Below are positions 1 to 9,685 of a DNA stretch of 63,403 nt, piece after piece (positions within the stretch are counted from its first letter, which is position 1; every line of letters begins with the position of its first letter). A program made the position numbers and the translations under genes. The notes below the pieces were generated by a model. That model was not told the DNA's origin. It ran no database searches and was given only the letters and a program-made list of their open reading frames with translations. The stretch is taken from the IMG/VR virus record IMGVR_UViG_3300037882_001548, positions 1-63,403 of that record; one strand, 5' to 3'. The DNA is from a virus.

Positions 1-2
1 TG

Positions 3-149
3 ATAGGCACTCGATCGCCCACAGTGGAGCAAGCTTACCTTATTGAATTGCATACTCATGGTATGGTTAAGCCTTACGACTTTATTTCACTAGAAAAGAA
101 AAAGGAATTAAATGAAAGAGCTAAGGCACTATCAAGTTCAAGCAATTAA
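3..149 (+). CDS. 3' end of an unknown gene (partial at window edge)
   Basis: An open frame runs in from the left edge and stops at TAA 147-149, giving about 48 residues rich in Lys and Glu and ending in a short serine run. It overlaps the ATG at 112 by 38 bases. I recognise no family. It belongs to the first ~510 bases, whose codon choice (AGG, GGG, CTC) and Shine-Dalgarno usage differ from the rest of the window, so it may come from a different genome. It could also be a chance open frame. Confidence 0.3.
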   Translation: MGTRSPTVEQAYLIELHTHGMVKPYDFISLEKKKELNERAKALSSSSN

Positions 150-510
150 GGACATAGATGAGCAGTTTAATAAAGGAAATAAAAGGGTTATTTTGCATCT
201 CCAAACTGGAGCAGGGAAAACTCTTATTTCTACTTATCTTTTAAGAAGATCTATTGAGGCTGGTTTAAGGTGTCTTTTTGTTGTTAGAAGAAGAGAGTTA
301 GTTCATCAAACTTCTAGAGTTTTCAATGAAGAGGGTTTAAGTCATGGAGTTATTATGGCAGGAGAGCCTAATAAACCTCACATGCTTCTTCAAATATGCT
401 CTATAGATACTTTGAGAAACAGACAGCTTCCAGAAGCTCAATTTATCGTTATAGATGAAGCTCATGACTCTAATTCCGCAGCCTACAGAAATTTAATGAG
501 TCATTATGAT
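112..510 (+). other. N-terminal fragment of an SF2 (DEAD/DEAH, UvsW/SSL2-like) helicase
   Basis: Residues 1-133 carry a Q-motif-like start, Walker A (QTGAGKT, residues ~32-38) and the Walker B box DEAH (residues ~115-118). The match stops just where the TATP motif III region should follow. The start at 112 has a good Shine-Dalgarno (AAAGGA about 6 bases upstream), unlike any other gene here. Codon use also differs (AGG, GGG and GGA against CGT and GGT downstream). This looks like DNA from another source joined at about 511. Confidence 0.7.
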
Positions 511-2568
511 ATCACTTCTAAAAAACAAATAGCTAAAACAAATACTTATGCCTATCGTATAAATAATTTAGATAGAAAATTATTAAAAGATAAAACAATA
601 GATTCTTCATATATTATAAATTCAAAAGAAAAAAGAAGAAGTTTTTTAGCTGGATTAATTGATTCAGATGGTTATTTAAGTATTAATAAAAATAAAACAT
701 CACAATATTATGAAATAACTTGTTATAAAAAATTAACAGACAAAATAATAGATATTTGTAAATCGTTAGGGTATCGTATAGGGTTTAAGTCTTATGCTAC
801 ATATGATAGAATTACAATCAAAGGTAATGACTTGCATTTAATACCAACAAAAATAATAAAAAAGAAAGCGTTGCTTATGGATTCAATTGAATATAATTTA
901 TCGCCTATATCTGAATGTAAAGAAATAGGCATATCTCAATATATTGGTATTCAATTAAGTACGCCTCTTTTTTTATTAGACGATTATTCAATTGTACATA
1001 ATTGCGGGATGTTCTCCAACTTAATCGAATCAAAGAACGCTATGGACGAAAATACAAAGCATGGTTCTACTCAAAAGTTCGGAACAATTATAATGGTGGG
1101 CACAGGGGGAGATATGAGTAGTAATGGCGGTACATACGATTCTCATAGAATGTTTTATGATCCTGATACATATGAAATATTGGCATTTCAAGATGAGTGA
1201 GAAAAACGTGGACGCATAGCTTACTTTATGCCCGCTTATTACGGTTTAAATCATCATAGAGATAAAGAAGGTCGTATTAACATTGTTGCAGCTACGGAAG
1301 AATTAAACCGTGAGCGTGAAATAAAACGCAAGTCTAAGTCAGGTAGACAGGCATTAGATAACTTAATTCAATATCACCCACTTGTACCAAGTGAGATATT
1401 CTTATCTCGTGAAGGTAATATATTTCCTGTATTTGAATTAAAAGAACGACTTAATAAAGTAGAGCAGCTTAATGCACAAGCATTACTCGAAAAGAAAGTA
1501 ACCTTGTCATTTGATAGCAGTCAACCAAGTGGAATTAACTATAAAATTGATATATCCAATAAATTAACAGCTGTAAATGATTATCCTTGAAAATCATCCA
1601 GTGATAAAGAAGGTGCTGTCGTTATTTATGATTTCCCAGAAACAAATGAATTGGGTAAAACACCCGAAGGTTTATACATAGTATGTCATGACCCTTATAG
1701 AATTGATAGCGCAGAAGGTGAATCTTTATCGGCTACTATTGTTATAAAGACAAAGAAGTATTTCAGACAATATGGACATGATGAAATAGTTGCTGTGTAT
1801 TATGGTAGACCCAGTCAAGGTAGAGAAGTGGTGAATGAAAATTTAATGAAACTTGGTATGTTCTATAATGCTAAAGTTCATTTTGAAAACAACGTAGGTA
1901 ACGTAAAAGAATATTTTGAGAAAATGAAAAAGCTATCTATGTTGGCTAAATCACCTACGACAATATTAAGTAAAAAAGCATCTTTTGATCAAGGAGAACA
2001 AACCAATAGAGGTATATCTATTAGTAATCAGCATATTAAAGAAGAAGCGCTATCTTATGTAAGAGACTGATTACTCGAAGAACGCGGTATATATGAAGAG
2101 CGTTCTGTGATAGAATACAAAGACAAATTTAATAATACTAAACGTAAAGTTAAAGTTGTACAAAAAGATTTATCAGGTGAAGAGATAAATCAAGAAAGTG
2201 AAGATTTTCAAACACGTAAAGTATTGCGTAACTTAGACTTAATTGTCGATAAAAAATTATTAGGTGAACTCATAGCCTATAACATGAAAGGTAACTTTGA
2301 TGCTGTATCAGCACTTTGTATAGGTATTGCTGGTATGGAAGATACGTACAATAAACATACTTTATTATTAGGTGAAGAAACACAAACATCAAATGAATTA
2401 GATTTTTTAATCTATAATAAAGCACAATTTGGGCAAGATTTATATGTACTACGAAAAACAGAAGAGATAAACAATCGCATGCTCAATGAAATAAACCAAC
2501 AAAACGGTAATGGCAACTACATTGATACTGAATCATTAGAATACCAATTTTCAAAATTAAATATATAA
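112..2568 (+). CDS. Chimeric ORF: DEAH helicase head, intein C-terminal half, terminase large subunit C-terminal half
   Basis: One continuous frame of 818 codons once in-frame TGA at 1198, 1588 and 2068 is read as Trp. Residues 1-133 are the start of an SF2 helicase. Residues ~134-297 are the C-terminal half of an intein with a LAGLIDADG-type endonuclease motif. From Cys at 1003 onward the sequence is the C-extein of a phage large terminase, the ATP-driven DNA packaging motor, with its RNase H-like nuclease domain (an Asp in the HDPYR motif near 1690 is a candidate metal ligand). The terminase ATPase domain is absent. The position directly before the portal gene (1-base gap, TAAcATG) supports the terminase call. 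The helicase part does not belong in this gene, so I read the whole as an assembly chimera or recombination product rather than a functional protein. The TerL portion is secure; the fusion is not. Confidence 0.75.
511..1002 (+). other. C-terminal half of a TerL intein with LAGLIDADG homing endonuclease motif
   Basis: The motif LAGLIDSDGY (near 640-670) is block C of a LAGLIDADG homing endonuclease. The segment ends in a typical intein C-terminus, a hydrophobic stretch followed by VHN, with Cys as the first C-extein residue (codon 1003-1005). The intein N-terminal splicing blocks A and B, with the catalytic first Cys or Ser, are missing because the sequence switches to helicase at about 511. 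As written it could not splice. A full intein in the true terminase gene is the likely original state. Confidence 0.75.
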
Positions 2569-2569
2569 C

Positions 2570-5029
2570 ATGTTTCCAAAACAAAGATTATCTTACAAAG
2601 ATAAAATAAAAGACAATCAAAAATGAGCAGAAGACTGTATTAAATACATTTGTACATATTCTAATGCGTATTCAGGTACAAACGATGATGGTGATCATTA
2701 TCACAGCAGAGCATCTGAGGAATATCGCAATAAAGTTATCAATTACAAATTGTATAACAATCAGATTGACCAAAAAGAATTTGAGAGAGAATGTAATCCA
2801 TGAGGCTTAGAATTGGGTCAAACAAAAGATATTATTCAATCTTACAATAAAGCACCAACTAAGATACAAGCTATACTCGGTGAAGAACTTAAAAGACCTT
2901 TTGATTATATTTGCGCAGTAATAGACAACGAAGGTGTTAAGTTAAAGCAAGAGTCTTATAATCACGAATTAAAACACATTATTGAAAAAGATGTTCAAGA
3001 ATTTTCACAAAAATTACGTGATGCAATACAACATCAAAAAATAGACCCTAAGGATTTAGAGCAACATTTATCAGAAGAATTCAATGATTTAATTCCACAA
3101 ACCAAAATAAATAAATTCAAGTATTCATCTTATCAAGATAAGAATGAAATGATGAACGCTAAACTATTAAAGTTTATCACACGTTCTCAGAATATACAAG
3201 ATAAGAAGAATGATGCTTTTAAACATGCTATGTTATCAGGAGAAGAACTCTTGTGAGTAGGTATTCGTAACAATCGTTTTGTTATTGAGGTACTTAATCC
3301 ATTGAATACATTTTATCATAAGTCACCCGAATGTAAATTTATTGAAGATGGTTTATATGCAGGTTCACGCTATTATACAACTATATCGGATGCACTGGAT
3401 ACGTATCAAGATTATTTAACCACTGACCAAATAGATAGGTTAGAAAGTTACATGAACAATGGTAATGTTGTAGACCCACGAGATGCACCTGATGGAGAAG
3501 TCAGATTCTCTAATCGTAGTAATTTAAATGCTGGTCATTTTTTAGGTAGTGGTCATATGACTGCAACAGAAGGTTCATACGGACAAAATACTTATCATGA
3601 TGTATTAATTACGCATGTAGAATGAAAATCTCAACGCAAAGTAGGTTTTTTAACGTTTACAAACGAGTTTGGTGAATCAGAAGAAGTTATAGTCGATGAA
3701 GATTATGTCATCCCTAAAGACGCTAAAAAGAGTCGTGTACAAACAATTGGTATGAATACTGAATTAATTGATTGAGTTGATCCAATTACAGGTCAATCTT
3801 ATTCTATGCATTACAAATGAATACCCGAAGTATGAGAAGGTGTGCGTATAGGAGGTGATATTTATTGCTGTATTAGACCTAAACAATATAAAAGTGTAGA
3901 TTTAGATGATCCTTTTTCAATTGAGTTGGGTTATAGAGGTGTTATTTATAATAACATGAACGCTATCAATGTATCTATGATGGATAGAATGAAGCCTTAT
4001 ATTTACTTATATATGATTGTAGTACACAAGCTTAAAAAACTTATTGCGCACGATAAAGGTAAAGTATTTCATTTTGATACGTCTATGATACCAAAAGAAA
4101 TTGGATTAGATAAAGCGTTGCATTATTTAGATAATATGAATATTGACTTTTATAATCCATTAATGAATGCTGAACAAGCAGGTCAAGCACAGCGTGGTAA
4201 AGTAACTTCGGCTACGGATAGAAGTAATATGCAGCATATACTCAACTATGTACAATTAATGCAAGCGATTGACAATGAAATTTCAGATGTTGTTGGTATC
4301 ACAAGACAAAGAGAAGGTCAAACCAACGCAAGTCAATCCGTAACAAATGCACAGCAAGACTTAGTGCAATCTTACAATGTAACTGAGATATATTTTAATT
4401 TACATAATAAAGTGTGAGAGCGTGCTTTAGATTATACACTGGGTATAGCTGTACCATTTTATAAGCAAAATAATAAACTTATTCAGTATGTCTTGGATGA
4501 TTTGACTATGGAGACAATCAATATGTCAGAAATAGATGGCGATAGACGCGTTAAAGTATTTGTGACTAATTCTATCAATGAAAATAAAATATTCAATCAA
4601 TTACAAGCATGGGGTCAATCACTTATTCAAAATGACAAAGCTAATTTATCACATCTTATTACAATTCTCGAAGGGCGTTCAGTAGCTGAAATCAAAACAG
4701 AAATCAGAGCATTTGAAGCAGAATCAAATCAACGTGAGCAGCAAGCACAAGAAGCACAAATGAAAGCTGCACAAGAAGCTATGGCATACCAAAGAGAAAC
4801 AGATGTTATGTTGGAGCAAATGAAAACAGATAGAGAAATACAAAAAGCTGAAATATCCAGTTTTGCTTTTCAAAAAGACCAGGACATTGACGATAATGGT
4901 ATTCCTGACCAATTAGAGACAGATAAATTTATACATGACCAATACGTCGATGAACAGCAATTAAAGCTTAAAAAGCGAGAATTAGATATTAAACAGCAAA
5001 TAGCAAACAAACCTAAACCAGGTAAGTAA
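2570..5029 (+). CDS. Portal protein
   Basis: 819 residues after reading eight in-frame TGA codons as Trp (for example 3254, 3623, 4415). The portal is the dodecameric ring at the unique head vertex through which DNA is packaged and the tail attaches. The call rests on position directly after TerL and two genes before the major capsid gene, on the length, and on a long Gln/Glu/Lys-rich helical C-terminus (about residues 700-800), all as in crAss-like phages. I see no simple catalytic motif, as expected for a portal. The ATG follows the TerL stop by one base, suggesting coupled translation. Confidence 0.8.
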
Positions 5030-5067
5030 CAAAATACATTTTAAAAAGACACAGTTAAATAAATATG

Positions 5068-5124
5068 TTTACAATAAGGTGTTAATAAAAAATTAATAAA
5101 TTGATAATAATACCTTATTGTAAA
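5068..5124. promoter_or_regulatory. 13-bp perfect inverted repeat in the portal-scaffold gap
   Basis: TTTACAATAAGGT at 5068-5080 is repeated inverted at 5112-5124 with a 31-base AT-only-like spacer. The stem is AT-rich and lacks a following T-run, so it is less terminator-like than the others here. It could be an operator, an RNA processing site or a weak terminator. It sits just upstream of a TAAACTAAAT motif and the next start. Confidence 0.4.
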
Positions 5125-5142
5125 TAATATAATAAATAAAAT

Positions 5143-5152
5143 TAAACTAAAT
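5143..5152 (+). promoter_or_regulatory. TAAACTAAAT motif, candidate phage promoter or leader element
   Basis: Exact copy of a decamer also found at 21580, 33396 and 50217, each in an intergenic gap upstream of a late gene. Here it lies 11 bases before the ATG at 5164. Whether it acts at transcription or translation is not shown by the sequence. Confidence 0.35.
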
Positions 5153-5163
5153 ACATATATATT

Positions 5164-6243
5164 ATGGATAACGAATACGAAGAATTAGATGAATTAAGTT
5201 TCTTTACAAAAGAAGAAAAGAAAGCACTATCACCTGATATACAAGAAATTGATACCACATTAAAAACTGATTCAGAAGAAATCGACACTGTAACTGATGA
5301 CGAAATTGTTATTGAGCAAGTTGAAGATAAAACTGAACAAATAGATGGTGATGAACCACTTGATACAAACAGTTCTATAAATAATTATTATGAATTTCTT
5401 GTAGAACAAGGCTTACTTGATGTAGAAGAAGGTTATGTTTTTGATGGTAAGGAAGAAAGTTTAGAAACATTAAAAGCACAAACTTTTAAAAATCAAAGAC
5501 AAGAATTATTCAATGAAATTTGAAATAATCTTAAACCAGACTTTCAAAAAGTATTACGATACGGTTTAGAAGGTGGTGAGAATCCTATGGAGGTATTAAA
5601 CGCATCAATCAATTGATTAGATGATGTCGATTTAACCAAAGAAGAGAATCAAATAAAAGTCATTGAAGCCAACTTAAAAGAAACAACATCTTTTTCAAAA
5701 GAAAAAATTGATAAGCTTATTAAAAGCTTCAAAGATAATGATGAATTATCAGGTGAAGCATACGATGCTCACATGGAGCTTCAAGAAATTGCTAAAACAA
5801 AAGAGGCTGATCTTATAACAAAAGCTAAGTTACAAAAGCAAGCCGAAGAACAACAAAATGTATTATTTGCAAAACAAGTCCAGCAAGCAGTTGTCAATAC
5901 CGATATTATTTCTAAGGAAAGAAAAGGAAAAGTAGCTGCGTTTATAGTTAATCCTGTAAATAAAAATGGCAGTGTTCAAACAGATATTACACGTGTTGTC
6001 AATAATATTTTAGCTAATCCAAATCATATAGTACAATTAGCTGATATACTATTTGATTACGATTTTGAAAAAGGTATTCAAACGGATAGATTTATCAAAC
6101 AAGGACAAATTAAGTCAATTCAATCACTGAAAGAAAAATTAGATAATAAGTTGGGTTCAGCTAAAGCTAACTCAACAAGCCGTAATAACGGATCTAATAA
6201 ATCAGGAGATTTAAATTGGGATGATTTTCTTAAAAACTGATAA
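5164..6243 (+). CDS. Acidic, coiled-coil protein upstream of capsid gene; probable scaffold
   Basis: 359 residues with TGA at 5521, 5614 and 6238 read as Trp. The N-terminal ~75 residues are strongly acidic, the middle (about 150-235) is helical and Glu/Lys/Gln-rich, and the C-terminus is Ser/Asn-rich ending in a short Trp-containing tail. That composition and the place immediately before the major capsid gene fit an assembly scaffold that is lost or cleaved as the head matures. The apparent stop TGA at 6238 is followed directly by TAA, so TGA most likely encodes the last residue. No enzymatic motif is visible. Function is inferred from position and composition only. Confidence 0.6.
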
Positions 6244-6263
6244 ACATTAAAGAAAAAATAGAA

Positions 6264-6279
6264 AGTCTGAAATAAGACT
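6264..6279 (+). terminator. Small hairpin before the major capsid gene
   Basis: AGTCT and AGACT flank a 6-base loop and are followed by A-rich sequence. It may be a weak terminator or a 5' stabilising stem of the capsid message. The stem is only 5 bp, so this could be chance. Confidence 0.25.
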
Positions 6280-6307
6280 AAATAAAAAAGAATAATAAAA
6301 AATAACT

Positions 6308-7789
6308 ATGTTAAAACGTTCACAATTAATTGTTAAAAAATACGAAGGTTTCGGTGGTAATTTCATTGATTCACAATATATGGGTCAATCATATGAAATG
6401 GGTAAGCCTCACATGATTCAAAGACCTTTACAAATGGTATTCACAGCAAAGAACGATATCTTTGAAAGAAAACCGTTAATGGCTATGATGGCTAAAATGG
6501 GTGGTACAAAAGAAATTGATACTGAAATTTATGGTTGGAATTTACAAGGTGCTGATACTAAATTTGCACGTATTGTAGAAGTATTAGACCCTACAAACTT
6601 AACACCAGGTTTAAATAATACAACATTTAGAATTAAATTAGACGTTGATTTTTACGCATCTCCTGAGGTTTTATTGGGTGCAACTCCTGATTATCCATTG
6701 ATGATTATTGATGGTCCAGTACAAGATGGTGTAGGTTATGTTTACACAGTACGTATTCAATCAGATAATCCAGCATTATCATATCCAGTACAATACTTAC
6801 AAGTAGGTGCTGAAATCTCTAAAGGTTGGACAACTGTATCATCAGAATATAACTTCGAGCGCGGTGGTTCTCAGTATCCAGGTGCATTTAAGTTACAATC
6901 TCAAATATCTGCATTTGGTCAAGAATATACTGTTACAGATAAAGCTATGCGTGAGCAAGGTCGCTTAGGTATTGATTTCCAATATGAAGACATTAATGGC
7001 AAGAAAACATCAATATCTCGTTTTATGCCGATGGTTGAAGCAAAATTGTACGATGAGTTATATAAATCAATTGAAGCTCAATTAACTTATGGTACTAAAT
7101 CAACTATTGCTGAAACAGCTAATAAATATGTTAAACGCACAGGTCCAGGTTTACGTCAACAATTATCTGACGGATGGATTGAGTATTATAGCGGTGCTTT
7201 AACAACTAAAAGATTCCAAGATTACTTAATGTCTATTCATCACACACGTACAAACGAAGGTGATAGAGATACAATAGGTATGACAGGTACATTAGGTGGA
7301 TTTTTATTTCATCAAATGTTACAAGGTGAAGCACGTTCATTCTTTACATTAGATACAAACTATGTTCAGAAAATTGCTAATTCATCAGGCTCATCTACAC
7401 AAGCGTTAAGCTTTGGTGCTGAATTTAAAGAGTATCATGGACCACAAGGTATCACAGTAAAATTAACTAAGAATTCTAATTATGATTCCCGTAATTTCTG
7501 TCGTATTGCGCATCCAACCAATCCTATGTTCCCAATAGATTCTATGCGTATTACATTCATGGACTTCGGTAAAACAGAAGGTGAATCAAATATTCAAATG
7601 CTTAAAATAAAAGATTTCTACAAAGACGCTATTGTTTTAGGTATGCATGGACCAAATGGTCCAATCAAAGGTGGTCAACCAGTTTCATTAGCTATTTCAG
7701 GTTATTCTAAGCATGTTGATGATAGCGCAGGTATTGTTGTTTATGACGCATCTCGTTGTGGTGAATTAATCTTCGATACTGAATATTAA
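6308..7789 (+). CDS. Major capsid protein
   Basis: 493 residues, the usual length of crAss-like major capsid proteins, which have an HK97 fold and form the icosahedral shell. The protein is mixed alpha/beta with no membrane segment or Cys cluster, and contains long Gly-rich strands typical of shell proteins. It lies after the scaffold-like gene and is bounded by hairpins on both sides (6264-6279 and 7831-7877), as expected for a strongly expressed unit. All three Trp codons are TGG and none is TGA, in contrast to the neighbouring portal. The start has an A-rich leader and no Shine-Dalgarno. Confidence 0.85.
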   Translation: MLKRSQLIVKKYEGFGGNFIDSQYMGQSYEMGKPHMIQRPLQMVFTAKNDIFERKPLMAMMAKMGGTKEIDTEIYGWNLQGADTKFARIVEVLDPTNLTPGLNNTTFRIKLDVDFYASPEVLLGATPDYPLMIIDGPVQDGVGYVYTVRIQSDNPALSYPVQYLQVGAEISKGWTTVSSEYNFERGGSQYPGAFKLQSQISAFGQEYTVTDKAMREQGRLGIDFQYEDINGKKTSISRFMPMVEAKLYDELYKSIEAQLTYGTKSTIAETANKYVKRTGPGLRQQLSDGWIEYYSGALTTKRFQDYLMSIHHTRTNEGDRDTIGMTGTLGGFLFHQMLQGEARSFFTLDTNYVQKIANSSGSSTQALSFGAEFKEYHGPQGITVKLTKNSNYDSRNFCRIAHPTNPMFPIDSMRITFMDFGKTEGESNIQMLKIKDFYKDAIVLGMHGPNGPIKGGQPVSLAISGYSKHVDDSAGIVVYDASRCGELIFDTEY

Positions 7790-7830
7790 TCAATAAAAAG
7801 AACAAACAAAATAATATAAAAAACCAAATA

Positions 7831-7877
7831 CCTCATAATTCGTGTACATCTAAAAAATGTACACGAATTCACTGAGG
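7831..7877 (+). terminator. Terminator-like hairpin after the capsid gene
   Basis: A perfect 13-bp stem AATTCGTGTACAT / ATGTACACGAATT with a 7-base loop is extended by CCTCA / TGAGG outside. It ends a few bases before a short TTTAAAAAA run. It is placed to insulate the capsid message. Confidence 0.6.
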
Positions 7878-7915
7878 GACTTTAAAAAATATGAAAAGTA
7901 AAAAAATATTTAACA

Positions 7916-8893
7916 ATGGACAAACTAAACAATAAAGTAATAGTGTATACCATACCGTCAAAACAAAGTGCCGTAGGTTTACATAATTTAGTATCTGACA
8001 ATGGTCGTCTTTTAAATAAGACTAAGTTTGGATTAGCGTGTGATGCTTTCAGTATATTATCTTCATCAAGTGTAGGTGGATTAAAAACAGGATTATATAA
8101 ACCGTGGTTTGAAAACGGAGAACCTGTTAAAGATGATAAAGGATATCAATTAACACTTCAAGACAAATACGAAAAACAATTTAATTTAGAAAAAGGTTAT
8201 TTAACAAATAAACCACAACAATCAGGTAATTTTGATGATAAAGCGACATTTATTCAAAACTTTAAAATGGTATTCAATGATGGCGCTACGGTGTTTGATT
8301 TAAACACATTAGATGGTGTTGTAGGATATCATGCAATGTTAGAAAGTAAATATATTGCTAATTCTGAAAAAGAATGGCGAGACCACAAATGACCACAAGC
8401 AAAGTATTATATTGCTCTTGAAAACGAAGAAGCTGAAATAAAATCTCAAAAGTATGCGATTAAATCAAAAGCTTTTGCTAATTTACATGACAGCGCCATG
8501 ACAGATAGTGCCAAACATAAACTGTGTGCTATCTTAGGTAAAGCACCTTCTAATACAGTTGTTAGTACAGATGTTATCAATAATACATTACATGAATTAA
8601 TAGATAAGTCATCTACTACACAAGATTCTGATATTAGTAAAATTACGGAACTATTTAATCTATTAAAAGACGCTAAGGGTAAATTTGAATTTGAAGCACG
8701 TTTTTTATTAAAGCAAGCACTTGATGCTCGCTGTGTATTTGAAAAACAAGGTAGTTATACATGGATAAGAAATACAGGACCAATTATTATTGGTGACACT
8801 TATACAGAAGCTGTGCAATTTTTCTTAGATCCTAAAAAAGATACATTAGTCAAAGATTTGACTAATGAAATAAAAGCAAAAACATATAATTAA
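7916..8893 (+). CDS. Structural protein of unknown role downstream of major capsid
   Basis: 325 residues with TGA at 8390 read as Trp (next to Lys, in a helical stretch). It begins with a short beta-type region and continues as a mostly helical, charged protein. No known domain or motif was recognised. Its place between capsid and connector-type genes suggests a virion or head-assembly protein. It starts at ATG 7916 right after the hairpin; an upstream ATG at 7891 is in another frame and closes after 14 codons. Confidence 0.6.
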
Positions 8894-8904
8894 AAATATA
8901 CAAT

Positions 8905-9648
8905 ATGTCAGTTAAAGAAATGCATTACGATTTTTTATTGAAATACGACAAGGTAGCTTCAAATCAAAGACGTAATTATACACCTGTTGAAATAGATTGG
9001 TTTCTGAATGAAGCGCAAAATGTATTTAAAAAACAACGCTTATTTGGTAATAATTCTAAGCAAACAGGATTCGAGGAAACTCAAAAACGCATTGATGATT
9101 TAGCTGTATTTCATGTTAAATATCCAGCACAACCTAAATCGACAGTTATCAAACACGATGATGTTGATGGAATTAAATTATATGAATTAAGATTAAATTC
9201 TTTAAAATATGAATATGAATACTTCATTAAAGGTTTTGTAACAGTACTTAAAAACAACTGTAAAATAAAAGCTAAAATGATACTTATTCAGAATGATGAT
9301 TTTGAAGAAAATATTAAATCTGCATTTGGATTAGATGAAGAAAATGTATTTATTAATTTTGGTAAATCTACTCAAGATAATGGATTAAATGATTTAAAAT
9401 CTATTTATATTTATTCTAAATATGATATAGATGAATCATCTGTTATGATAGAATATATTAAATCGCATGTACGCATTAATTATGAGCCATATGTTTATTT
9501 AGATAATTTATCGTATCCTGCAACAGATTCTCAATTTGCTAAAACAACACATACTGAAATAGTAGATATAGCAGTCATGCTGGCTACTGGAATAACAGAT
9601 AATCCACAATACAATGTGGCAAAAGAAAAATTGCTTGTCAACGAATAA
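8905..9648 (+). CDS. Probable head-tail connector or tail ring protein
   Basis: 247 residues, starting 12 bases after the previous stop. The N-terminal 60 residues contain a helix with the pattern EIDWFLNEAQ that I associate with small connector or ring proteins of crAss-like phages, followed by beta-rich sequence. No catalytic motif is present. The call is from position (just after capsid genes) and this N-terminal pattern. It could equally be a minor head protein. Confidence 0.5.
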   Translation: MSVKEMHYDFLLKYDKVASNQRRNYTPVEIDWFLNEAQNVFKKQRLFGNNSKQTGFEETQKRIDDLAVFHVKYPAQPKSTVIKHDDVDGIKLYELRLNSLKYEYEYFIKGFVTVLKNNCKIKAKMILIQNDDFEENIKSAFGLDEENVFINFGKSTQDNGLNDLKSIYIYSKYDIDESSVMIEYIKSHVRINYEPYVYLDNLSYPATDSQFAKTTHTEIVDIAVMLATGITDNPQYNVAKEKLLVNE

Positions 9649-9685
9649 GTAATTTATATACATATATAATAAAACAATTTATAAA

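Noticed and set aside
7891-7935. Tiny ORF starting at ATG 7891
   Set aside because: Only 14 codons, overlapping the real start at 7916, with no support.
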